Part shown: in pieces, positions 1-6,708 of the stretch
How positions within the stretch are numbered: the first letter of the stretch is position 1
Layout of the letters: each line of letters begins with the position of its first letter
Source: JAWKIW01 sp046331175
Lineage (GTDB): Bacteria; Actinomycetota; Acidimicrobiia; Acidimicrobiales; Acidimicrobilacustridaceae
Length of the DNA stretch: 30,471 bases
Reading direction: 5' to 3'
NCBI GenBank assembly: GCA_046331175.1
Contig: JAXLRI010000027.1
Span: 1-30,471, forward strand
Program-made: the position numbers and the translations under genes
The notes under the pieces: generated by a model
Told to the model about the DNA's origin: nothing
Databases searched by the model: none
What the model saw: the letters and a program-made list of their open reading frames with translations, nothing else

Positions 1-357
1 CCCGAAGGCGATGAGCGTCTGCTGCAGGCGCGGCGTGACGCGGTCGCGGCAGGTGGGCTGGTCGGCCAGCTGGCGGGCGTTGGCCGGGGCCCCGGGGCGG
101 CCGGGCTCGACCGGCACGTCGGTGCGGTTGAACACCACCCAGCCGAGGGGCGTGCCGCAGTCCTGGACGTTCGGGTTGCGCACCGGCACGAAGGCGAGCA
201 GGGCCGTCACGACCCCGGCGACCAGGGCCCCGGCGAGCAGGCACTTGGCCGTGACCCAGAGCAGCGAGCTGCGCGGGCGATCGCTCCGGCGGGACCGGCC
301 GAGGGCCACGCCGGGCGCCACCTCGTCGGTGCTCACGGTCGAGCCGGTCGTGGTCAT
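1..357 (-). CDS. Hypothetical single-pass membrane protein (3' end cut by window edge)
   Basis: The minus-strand frame opens at ATG 357 and stays open to base 1, giving 119 residues with the C-terminus outside the window. A basic, serine- and arginine-rich stretch (residues 20-31) precedes one strongly hydrophobic segment (about 33-58). A part predicted to lie outside follows and holds two cysteines (C67 and C103), which could form a disulfide. I do not recognise a named family. A TACCGT hexamer 10 nt before the ATG suggests a nearly leaderless start. The gene lies 45 bp downstream of the WS/DGAT on the same strand and could be co-transcribed with it. Function unknown. Confidence 0.7.
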   Translation of the reverse strand, partial: MTTTGSTVSTDEVAPGVALGRSRRSDRPRSSLLWVTAKCLLAGALVAGVVTALLAFVPVRNPNVQDCGTPLGWVVFNRTDVPVEPGRPGAPANARQLADQPTCRDRVTPRLQQTLIAFG

Positions 358-367
358 CGGAGGGTCG

Positions 368-373
368 ACGGTA
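368..373 (-). promoter_or_regulatory. Candidate -10 hexamer (TACCGT)
   Basis: A TAnnnT hexamer 10 nt upstream of ATG 357. It would start transcription about 3 nt before the ATG. No convincing -35 is seen. Weak evidence on its own in GC-rich DNA. Confidence 0.3.
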
Positions 374-402
374 CCAGGGCCCCGGCGCTGGCCCGGGGCA
401 CG

Positions 403-1848
403 CTAGGCGGGCGCGGCCGGTGCACCCGGCGTCGCCGGCGCGGCGGCGGGCGCGGCGGCCAGGAGCTCGTCGAGGGCCGCCGGGAAGCGGGCGCAGAGGT
501 CCTCGGGGTGCGGCACCGACTCCCGGCAGGCGATCACGCCGACGTCGAGGTGGTCGACGTAGCTCCAGGCGGTGACGTTGAGGCCGATGCCCTCCAGGAT
601 GGGACCGACCGAGTAGAGGTGCTCGAGCCGGGCCCCGGCCACCTGGAGCGGGTGGCGGGGCCCCGGGACGTTCGAGACCACCAGGTTGATGGGCGGGCGG
701 TGGCGGTCGGCGAGGGCGAAGCGGCTGTACTGGCGCATGAACCAGGCGTAGGGCCGCGGCGGCGTGTACTGCACCCAGCTGCCCATCATGTCGGCGCCGA
801 GCAGGTTCTGGACCACCTTGGCCTCGGCCGTGACGTGGTGGATGGCCGCGACCCGCGCCGCCGGGTCGGCGACGTCGGTGGCCAGCGAGGTGAACAGGTT
901 CGACACCTTGTTCCCGCCGAGCCGGCGGACCTCGTCGGGCCGGTCGGTCGAGACCGGGACGCCCGCCACCAGCGAACGGCCGGGCAGGTCGCCGGTGTCG
1001 GCCAACCAGGAGCGCAGCGCGCCGCTGACCACGGCCAGCACGACGTCGTTCAGGGTGACGCCGAACGCCGCCTTCACCTCGCGCAGCGGGGCCAGCGGGA
1101 GGGTGACGGTGGCGAACGAGCGGTGGGGCGTGAGGGCGGCGTTGAACGGGGTGCGGGGCACGTCGAGGATGGGGCGGGGGGTGGCCGGCCCGGCGCCGCG
1201 ACGCCGGTGCTGCACCAGCGCGGCCAGCGAGCGGGTGGTGCGGGCCAGCAGGCGGGGCAGGTGGCCGAGCTGGCGCAGGTGGTCGACGAAGGCGTCCCAC
1301 AGCAGCTGGAGGTCCGACGGGACCCGCTCGGGCGACCACGGGCCGGCGGCGGGCGGGGCATCGTCGTCGTCGGTGATGGCGGTCATGACGTTGGCGAGCA
1401 GGGCCGACGCCGCCACGCCATCGGCCGCCGCGTGGTGGATCTTCACCAGCACGGCGACGTGACCGCTGGCCAGGCCGTCGAGCAGGTACAGCTCCCACAG
1501 GGGTCGGCCCCGGTCGAGCGGTCGGGAGGCCAGCTCGGCCACCTTCCGGTCGAGCTCGAGGCGACCGCCGGGGGCGGGGACGGTGGCCGAGCGCACGTGG
1601 TACTCGAGGTCGAACGACGGGTCCTCGATCCACACCGGGTGGTGGAAGCCGAACGGGACCTCGACGAGCCGGCGGCGGAACGGCGGCAGGAGGCCGAGCC
1701 GCTCGCCGATCTGCTCGCGCACCCAGGCGATCGGCAGCTCGTCGACCCCCGGCGCCGGCTCGAGCACCGCCAGCTTGAGGGTGTGCATCAGCAGGGTGGG
1801 CGTCTCCATGTACAAGAAGCCGGCGTCGAGGCCGGAGAGCCGCTCCAT
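403..1848 (-). CDS. Wax ester synthase / diacylglycerol O-acyltransferase (WS/DGAT), copy 1
   Basis: A 481-residue protein of the bifunctional WS/DGAT family, which esterifies acyl-CoA to diacylglycerol or fatty alcohols to make storage triacylglycerol or wax esters. Its length is typical. The N-terminus (MERLSGLDAGFLYMETPT) is the family signature. The active-site motif HHxxxDG is HHAAADG at residues 138-144, with H139 the expected general base. A PLW motif precedes it, and a VSNVPGP motif lies in the C-terminal domain. The tail is rich in Ala and Pro. The start is ATG 1848, with GAGAAT 7 nt upstream as a possible -10, so the mRNA may be leaderless. It is divergent from the serine hydrolase across 42 bp. 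A second copy lies at 5252. Confidence 0.93.
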   Translation of the reverse strand: MERLSGLDAGFLYMETPTLLMHTLKLAVLEPAPGVDELPIAWVREQIGERLGLLPPFRRRLVEVPFGFHHPVWIEDPSFDLEYHVRSATVPAPGGRLELDRKVAELASRPLDRGRPLWELYLLDGLASGHVAVLVKIHHAAADGVAASALLANVMTAITDDDDAPPAAGPWSPERVPSDLQLLWDAFVDHLRQLGHLPRLLARTTRSLAALVQHRRRGAGPATPRPILDVPRTPFNAALTPHRSFATVTLPLAPLREVKAAFGVTLNDVVLAVVSGALRSWLADTGDLPGRSLVAGVPVSTDRPDEVRRLGGNKVSNLFTSLATDVADPAARVAAIHHVTAEAKVVQNLLGADMMGSWVQYTPPRPYAWFMRQYSRFALADRHRPPINLVVSNVPGPRHPLQVAGARLEHLYSVGPILEGIGLNVTAWSYVDHLDVGVIACRESVPHPEDLCARFPAALDELLAAAPAAAPATPGAPAAPA

Positions 1849-1855
1849 GCCGGCG

Positions 1856-1861
1856 ATTCTC
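1856..1861 (-). promoter_or_regulatory. Candidate -10 hexamer for WS/DGAT 1 (GAGAAT)
   Basis: GAGAAT ends 7 nt before ATG 1848 and matches TATAAT at four of six positions. A similar CAGAAT lies 6 nt before the start at 22325. Confidence 0.25.
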
Positions 1862-1876
1862 GCACCCGCGCCGCAC

Positions 1877-1882
1877 TAGCGT
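1877..1882 (+). promoter_or_regulatory. -10 hexamer of a leaderless promoter (TAGCGT)
   Basis: TAGCGT fits TAnnnT and ends 8 nt before GTG 1891, so the transcript would begin at or next to the start codon. There is no Shine-Dalgarno sequence before this GTG, which agrees with leaderless initiation. Confidence 0.45.
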
Positions 1883-1890
1883 CGTCGGAC

Positions 1891-3060
1891 GTGGACTGGC
1901 CTGCGAACCCCTACGAGGTGCACGACCCGGCGTCGCTCGGACTCGATCCCCAGCGGGTCGACGACTTCCTGGCCCGGGCCCGCCGTGAGGTCGACGAGGG
2001 GCTGCTGCCGTCGTGCCAGGTGGCCCTGGCCCGCCACGGGCGCCTCGCCGTGTTCGAGACCATCGGCGACGCCGCCCCGGCCAGCCGGTACGTGGTGTTC
2101 TCGTGCACGAAGGGGTTCACCGCGGGGGCCATCTGGCTCCTCGTCGGCGAGGGACGGATCTCGTGGGACACCCCGGCGGCCGAGGTGGTGCCCGAGATGG
2201 CCACCCACGGCAAGGACGTCGTGACCATCGGCCAGCTGCTCACCCACACGTCGGGCTTCCCGACCGCCCCGATGAGCCCCGAGCGCGCCGCCGACCCCAC
2301 CAGCCGGCGCGAGCAGATCGCCCGCTGGCGCTGCACGTGGGAGCCCACCACCCGCTTCGAGTACCACCCCACCGCCGCCCACTGGGTCCTCGGTGAGGTG
2401 GTGCGCGAGCTGAGCGGGCAGGAGCTGGGCGCCTTCGTCCACGACCGCATCACCGGCCCGCTGCGCCTCGACCGGTTCGAGCTGGGCGCGCCGCCCGACC
2501 ACCAGGCCGACGTCAACGAGCTGGTCACGGTGGGCGAGGTCCCCACGCCGGCGGAGGTCGAGGCGGTGCTCGGCGTCCCGCTCGACCTGTCCGACCTCCT
2601 CGGCGAGGTCACCCAGGACGCGCTGCTCCAGTTCAACCGACCCGAGGTCCGCGCCATCGGCTTCCCCGGTGCCGGCGGCATCGCCACCGCCGCCGACCTC
2701 GCCCTCTACTACCAGGCGGTGGCCGGCAACGCCCTCGGCACGTGGGACCCGGCCGTGCTGGCCGAGGTCGTCGAGCCCTGCGTCGAGCTGCCCGACCCCA
2801 TCTTCGGCACGCCGGCCCACCGCAGCCTCGGCCTGCAGGTCGCCGGCGACCCACCCGACGCCCAGGTGCGCGGCTTCGGCCACGGCCTGTCGCCCCGCAC
2901 CTACGGCCACGACGGCGCCGGCGGCCAGATCGCCTGCATCGACCCCGACTCCGGCCTGTCGATCGGCTACCTCACCAACGGGCTCGACAACAACCCCATC
3001 CGTGACGGCCGCCGCAAGATCGGCGTGGCGTCGCGGGCGGCGGCCTGCGTCGTGGCCTGA
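1891..3060 (+). CDS. Serine hydrolase of the class C beta-lactamase / EstB-LipE esterase family
   Basis: A 389-residue protein from GTG 1891, chosen because a TAGCGT -10 lies 8 nt upstream and the longer open frame reads antisense through WS/DGAT 1. The beta-lactamase-fold motifs are in order: SxxK as SCTK (S71 nucleophile, K74), then Y158 in FEYHP where YxN is usual (the Asn is replaced by Pro), then HxG as H340-D-G342. There is no signal peptide, so it is probably a cytoplasmic esterase or lipase rather than a periplasmic beta-lactamase. Actinobacteria often use this family on lipids and steroid esters, and the flanking WS/DGAT genes fit a lipid role, but the substrate is not shown by sequence. 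The ABC fusion gene starts 13 bp after its stop, so the two are probably one operon. Confidence 0.88.
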   Translation: MDWPANPYEVHDPASLGLDPQRVDDFLARARREVDEGLLPSCQVALARHGRLAVFETIGDAAPASRYVVFSCTKGFTAGAIWLLVGEGRISWDTPAAEVVPEMATHGKDVVTIGQLLTHTSGFPTAPMSPERAADPTSRREQIARWRCTWEPTTRFEYHPTAAHWVLGEVVRELSGQELGAFVHDRITGPLRLDRFELGAPPDHQADVNELVTVGEVPTPAEVEAVLGVPLDLSDLLGEVTQDALLQFNRPEVRAIGFPGAGGIATAADLALYYQAVAGNALGTWDPAVLAEVVEPCVELPDPIFGTPAHRSLGLQVAGDPPDAQVRGFGHGLSPRTYGHDGAGGQIACIDPDSGLSIGYLTNGLDNNPIRDGRRKIGVASRAAACVVA

Positions 3061-3073
3061 GCGGCGCGCCGAC

Positions 3074-4291
3074 GTGCGACCGGTGCTGGCGCTGGCCCCC
3101 CTCCTCGTGGCGGCGCTGGCCCTGGTCGGCTGGTGCCTCGTCGACCTCGCCCGCCACCCGGCCCGGTTCCTGCCGAGATGGCTGTGGGCGGTGCTGTGCG
3201 TCGCCAGCATCCCGCTCGGAGCGATCCTGTACCTGCTCATCGGGCGAGGTGAGCCACCGGTCGACGCTCCCACCGGGCCGACGACGGCGTCGAGGGGCGC
3301 GGCGACCGGGGCCGCCGGCACCGAGGTCGACGAGCGCCGCGCCGGGCGACGGCCCTTCGCTGCCGACCGGGCCGCGGTCGGCCCGTCCGGGCGGCGGGCC
3401 GACGGTCCGCCCGTCGCCGTCACGTCGGGGCTGACCAAGCGCTACGGCGACCACCTCGCCCTCGACGGCATCGACCTGTGCGTCCCCGACGGCTCGATCT
3501 ACGGGCTGGTGGGGCGCAACGGCGCCGGCAAGACGACGCTGCTCGGCCTGCTCGCCGGGCTCCGCCGGCCGACCACCGGGACCGTCGACGTGCGGATCCC
3601 CCGCGAGCGCACCGCCGTCCTCCCCGACACCCCGTGGTTCGACCCCTGGCTCACCGCCGTCGAGGTGGTCGACCTCGCCCGCGCCCTCGTGGCCCCCGGG
3701 CTCCCCACGTCGGCGTCGCGCGCCGCGCTGGCCGACGCCGGCCTGGCCGACGTGGCCGACCGCCGGGTGGGCGGGTTCTCCCGGGGCATGCTGCAGCGCC
3801 TGGGGCTGGCCGCCACGCTGGTGGGCGAGCCCGACCTCCTCCTGCTCGACGAACCGTGCTCGGCGCTCGACCCCGCCGGGCGACGCGACGTGCTCGACCT
3901 CGTCGGCCGCCTCGCCGGTCGGGCCACGGTCGTGTTCTGCAGCCACATCCTCGACGACGTCCAGGAGGTGTGCGACACGGTCGGGGTCCTCGGCGACGGC
4001 CGCCTCCTGTTCCAGGGTCCGGTGCCCGACCTGTTGGTGGGCCGGGCGTCGCCGGCCTACCGGCTCCGCGTGCGGGGCGACGTCGGACCGCTCGTGCCGC
4101 TGCTGGAGGCCGAACCGTGGGTCGACGCCGTCGAGCGGCTGGGGGCCGAGGAGGTGCGCATCGCGGTGCGCGACCTGCCGAGCGCCGAGGTGGGCCTCGT
4201 GCCGCTGCTCGCGGCCCGCAGCGTGCCCGTCGTGCGGATCGAGCCGGCCTCGGCCGACCTCGAGCACGTCTTCCTGGAGCTGACCCGATGA
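3074..4291 (+). CDS. ABC transporter ATPase with fused N-terminal PLDc_N (YxlE-like) membrane domain
   Basis: A 405-residue protein from GTG 3074. Residues 1-60 carry two membrane segments with an Arg/His-Pro-Ala-Arg-Phe linker and a tryptophan-rich second helix, resembling the PLDc_N (phospholipase D N-terminal) family. A low-complexity Ala/Gly/Arg linker follows (about 60-113), then an ABC ATPase: Walker A GRNGAGKTT (147-155, K153), signature FSRGM (S236), Walker B LLLLDEP (D259, E260) and switch histidine H291. The usual Q-loop glutamine is not obvious; the region reads VLPDTPW. The permease gene overlaps its stop as ATGA, so the pair should form one exporter. In Bacillus subtilis the yxlE, yxlF and yxlG genes encode the same three parts separately. 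The substrate is unknown. Confidence 0.86.
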   Translation: MRPVLALAPLLVAALALVGWCLVDLARHPARFLPRWLWAVLCVASIPLGAILYLLIGRGEPPVDAPTGPTTASRGAATGAAGTEVDERRAGRRPFAADRAAVGPSGRRADGPPVAVTSGLTKRYGDHLALDGIDLCVPDGSIYGLVGRNGAGKTTLLGLLAGLRRPTTGTVDVRIPRERTAVLPDTPWFDPWLTAVEVVDLARALVAPGLPTSASRAALADAGLADVADRRVGGFSRGMLQRLGLAATLVGEPDLLLLDEPCSALDPAGRRDVLDLVGRLAGRATVVFCSHILDDVQEVCDTVGVLGDGRLLFQGPVPDLLVGRASPAYRLRVRGDVGPLVPLLEAEPWVDAVERLGAEEVRIAVRDLPSAEVGLVPLLAARSVPVVRIEPASADLEHVFLELTR

Positions 4292-5079
4292 CCTCGCATC
4301 GCGGTCCTCGGAGCGCCGACGTCCCGATGGGCCTGTGGCGGCTCGAGTGGCTGCGCGCCACCCGCACCCGCCGGCTGGCGGCCGTCGTCGGCGTGTTCGG
4401 CTTCTTCGGGCTGACCGCCGCGCCGATGGCCCGCTACGCGGGCGAGCTGGTCGGCCGGCTCGGCGGCTCCGTCCAGATCATCGCCCCGCCGCCGGTGCCC
4501 GCCGACGCCATGACGAGCTACGTGTCCAACGCCAGCCAGCTGGGCATGCTGGTGTTCGTCCTCGTCGCCGCCGGTGCTCTCACGGTCGACGCCCAGCGCG
4601 AGTCCGCGGTGTTCCTGCGCACGCGGGTGACCCGGACCGGCGACCTCGTGGTGCCCCGCCTCGTCACGTGCGCGGCGATCGGCGCCGCCGCCTACGCCGG
4701 CGGCGCCCTCCTCACCTGGTACGGGACGCTCGTCCTGCTGGGCGACCTCCCGGTGGCCGAGACGGCGCTCGGCATCGTGGTGTCCTCGCTCTACCTGCCC
4801 TTCCTCGCCGCGGTGGCGGCGCTGGTCGCCCAGGGCTCGCGCAGCGTCGCCGTGACCGCCCTGGTCACCCTCGGGGTGGCGGTGGCCTCGGGCGTGGTGG
4901 GGGCGCTCCTCCCCGAGTCGCTCGCCCGCTGGCTGCCCAGCCACCTCGTCGGGTCGCTGCCGGCCCTCGCCCGGGGCGGCTCCGTCGGTGACGCCCTCCC
5001 GGCCGCCGCCGTGGCCGTGGTGCTCGGCGGCGGGCTGGCGGTCCTCGCCGTGCGCCTGGCCGGTCGCCGCGAGCTGTAG
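4288..5079 (+). CDS. ABC transporter permease (YxlG-like, ABC-2 type)
   Basis: A 263-residue membrane protein starting at ATG 4288, which overlaps the TGA of the ATPase gene in an ATGA quadruplet; this shows translational coupling. A short basic N-terminus (WLRATRTRR) precedes about six hydrophobic segments: roughly residues 31-50, 86-106, 125-145, 150-172, 180-210 and 235-256. There is no duplicated domain. As the only permease next to a single ATPase it probably works as a homodimer. The cargo cannot be read from the sequence; in similar systems lipids, peptides or antibiotics are suggested. A 172-bp regulatory region separates it from WS/DGAT 2. Confidence 0.82.
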   Translation: MTSHRGPRSADVPMGLWRLEWLRATRTRRLAAVVGVFGFFGLTAAPMARYAGELVGRLGGSVQIIAPPPVPADAMTSYVSNASQLGMLVFVLVAAGALTVDAQRESAVFLRTRVTRTGDLVVPRLVTCAAIGAAAYAGGALLTWYGTLVLLGDLPVAETALGIVVSSLYLPFLAAVAALVAQGSRSVAVTALVTLGVAVASGVVGALLPESLARWLPSHLVGSLPALARGGSVGDALPAAAVAVVLGGGLAVLAVRLAGRREL

Positions 5080-5109
5080 GCCCTCCCGAGCCTCCCGACC
5101 GCGCCACGA

Positions 5110-5128
5110 ATCTGACACACCGTCAGAT
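5110..5128. promoter_or_regulatory. Perfect inverted repeat, candidate repressor operator for WS/DGAT 2
   Basis: ATCTGAC-N5-GTCAGAT has perfect 7-bp arms. It ends 7 bp before a TACGCT -10 hexamer, where it would cover the -35 region. The size and symmetry fit a TetR- or GntR-type dimer, but the regulator is not identified. Confidence 0.55.
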
Positions 5129-5135
5129 CCTGCGG

Positions 5136-5141
5136 TACGCT
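5136..5141 (+). promoter_or_regulatory. -10 hexamer for WS/DGAT 2 (TACGCT)
   Basis: TACGCT fits TAnnnT and lies just after the 5110-5128 palindrome. The predicted start of transcription is about 5149-5151, exactly where a stem-loop begins, leaving a leader of about 100 nt before ATG 5252. Confidence 0.45.
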
Positions 5142-5149
5142 GCACTCGA

Positions 5150-5226
5150 GGTGAGGAACCGGACCCCCGTGGCCGGAACCCTCACCTCCGGCGGCGGCGT
5201 GCCGATGGGCCAGCGGACGACCGGAG
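5150..5226 (+). other. Structured 5' leader of WS/DGAT 2 (two predicted stems)
   Basis: GGTGAGG (5150-5156) pairs with CCTCACC (5180-5186), enclosing an internal CCGG/CCGG pair (5159-5162 with 5173-5176). Next, CTCCGG (5186-5191) pairs with CCGGAG (5221-5226). The first stem starts at the predicted transcript start. I could not assign it to any riboswitch family I know. It may be a cis-regulatory RNA or simple GC-rich folding. Confidence 0.35.
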
Positions 5227-5251
5227 CCGGTCGACGACGAGCGGAGATGCC

Positions 5252-6658
5252 ATGCAGCGCCTCACCGGGATGGACGCGTCGTTCCTCTACATGGAGACGC
5301 CCACCCACCACATGCACGTGTGCGGCGTGCTGATCATCGATCCCGCCGGCAGCGACAGCTGGTCGTTCGACCGGCTGAAGGACCTCATCCGCAACCGCCT
5401 GCACCTCATGCCGATGCTGCGGCGCCGGGCGGTCCCGGTGCCCCTCGGCATCGACCACCCGGTGTGGATCGAAGACCCTGGCTTCAGCGTCGACACCCAC
5501 ATCCTGCGGGTGGCGGTGCCGGCGCCCGGCACCCGCCGCGAGCTGGCCGACGTCGTCGGCGCCATCGCCAGCCGCCAGCTCGACCGCAGCCGGCCGCTGT
5601 GGGAGATGACCGTGGTCGAGGGCCTCGACGACGGCTGCATCGCGCTGGTCACCAAGATGCACCACGCCACCATCGACGGCGTCACCGGCGCCGACATGAT
5701 GGCCCACCTGCTCGACCTCACCCCCGACGCCGGCGACCCACCGCCCCCCGACGAGGAGTGGGTGCCCGATCGGCTGCCGAACGACCTCGAGCTCACCCGG
5801 GACGCCATCGTGTCGCGCGCCCGCGACCCGCTGCGCACCGCCCGATCGCTGGCCAACGTGACCGGCTCCCTGGTGGAGATGGGCCGGGGCGTGGCCGGCA
5901 TCGGCGGCGGCGACCGCCTGCGCCCGGCGCTGCCCTTCAGCGGCCCCCGGACCAAGCTCAACGCCCCCATCGACGCCAGCCGGGTGGTGGCCTTCGGCCA
6001 AGCCGCCCTCGACGACCTCAAGGTGGTCAAGAACACCTTCGGCACCACCGTCAACGACGTCGTGCTGGCGGCGTCGGGCATGGCGTTGCGCCGGTGGCTG
6101 CTGCTGCACGACGACCTCCCCGACCGGCCGCTCATCTCGGCGGTGCCCGTGTCGGTGCACGGCGACTCGGCCCACGGCGGCACCAACCAGGTGTCGAACA
6201 TGTTCGTCCGGCTGCCCGTCGACATCGACGACCCCGTCGAGCAGCTCCGGGTGATCCGCGACGAGACCAAGGACGCCAAGGCGGTCCACAACGCCATGGG
6301 CGTCGACCTCATCCAGGACATGGCGCAGATGACGCCACCGGGCCTGTACAACCTCGCCCTGCGGATCTACGCCAACCCCGCGGTGTCGGGCGCGCTCCCG
6401 CCGGTGCAGAACGTGGTGATCTCCAACGTGCCCGGGCCACCCATCCCGCTCTACATCGCCGGCGCCCAGGTGCGCGGCATCTACCCGTTCGGCCCGCTCA
6501 TCGAGGGGTCCGGGATCAACATCACCGTGCTGTCGAACATGGGCAACATGGACTTCGGCGTCATCGCCTGCGGGCTCACCGTGCCCGACGTCTGGCAGAT
6601 CGCCGACGGCTTCGGCGAGGCCGTCGCCGAGCTGCGCAAGGCGGCCGACGAGGCCTGA
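5252..6658 (+). CDS. Wax ester synthase / diacylglycerol O-acyltransferase (WS/DGAT), copy 2
   Basis: A 468-residue WS/DGAT. The start ATG 5252 gives the family N-terminus (MQRLTGMDASFLYMETPT) and has a short GGAG about 6 nt upstream. The catalytic motif HHxxxDG is HHATIDG (H137 to G143). A PLWEM block precedes it, and ISNVPGP and NPAVSG blocks are in the C-terminal half. It makes triacylglycerol or wax ester from acyl-CoA, probably at the inner face of the membrane or on lipid bodies. It differs clearly from copy 1, so it is not a recent duplicate; substrate preferences may differ. Unlike copy 1 it has its own leader and operator-like palindrome, suggesting separate control. It converges with the metallophosphoesterase gene. 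Confidence 0.94.
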   Translation: MQRLTGMDASFLYMETPTHHMHVCGVLIIDPAGSDSWSFDRLKDLIRNRLHLMPMLRRRAVPVPLGIDHPVWIEDPGFSVDTHILRVAVPAPGTRRELADVVGAIASRQLDRSRPLWEMTVVEGLDDGCIALVTKMHHATIDGVTGADMMAHLLDLTPDAGDPPPPDEEWVPDRLPNDLELTRDAIVSRARDPLRTARSLANVTGSLVEMGRGVAGIGGGDRLRPALPFSGPRTKLNAPIDASRVVAFGQAALDDLKVVKNTFGTTVNDVVLAASGMALRRWLLLHDDLPDRPLISAVPVSVHGDSAHGGTNQVSNMFVRLPVDIDDPVEQLRVIRDETKDAKAVHNAMGVDLIQDMAQMTPPGLYNLALRIYANPAVSGALPPVQNVVISNVPGPPIPLYIAGAQVRGIYPFGPLIEGSGINITVLSNMGNMDFGVIACGLTVPDVWQIADGFGEAVAELRKAADEA

Positions 6659-6670
6659 GCCGCCGATGGC

Positions 6671-6704
6671 GCCGGCCCGGGGCACGAGCGGACCGGGCCC
6701 CGGC
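6671..6704. terminator. Candidate bidirectional terminator hairpin
   Basis: It lies between the converging ends of WS/DGAT 2 (6658) and the metallophosphoesterase (6709). GCCGG pairs with CCGGC outside, and CCCGG pairs with CCGGG inside, with a two-base bulge. There is no T-run on either side, as is common in actinobacteria. Confidence 0.35.
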
Positions 6705-6708
6705 GAGC

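Noticed and set aside
890..903. GTGAACAGGTTCGA, a near match to the KstR box
   Set aside because: It lies inside the WS/DGAT 1 coding region, the first base is G instead of T, the outer arms are not symmetric, and no promoter is near.
508..1890. Long plus-strand open frame running into the serine hydrolase
   Set aside because: It is antisense to the clear WS/DGAT 1 gene and its translation is Arg/Val/Gly/Glu-rich low complexity, as expected from GC-rich antisense frames. The serine hydrolase similarity begins only at about 1891.
2972..4267. Large minus-strand frame opposite the ABC ATPase
   Set aside because: Its translation is Gly/Arg/Glu/His-rich with no motif, while the plus strand has complete ABC motifs.
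5151..5333. 60-codon frame from GTG at the predicted WS/DGAT 2 transcript start
   Set aside because: It overlaps the true gene out of frame and has no recognisable protein features. Kept only as a remark in the leader finding.
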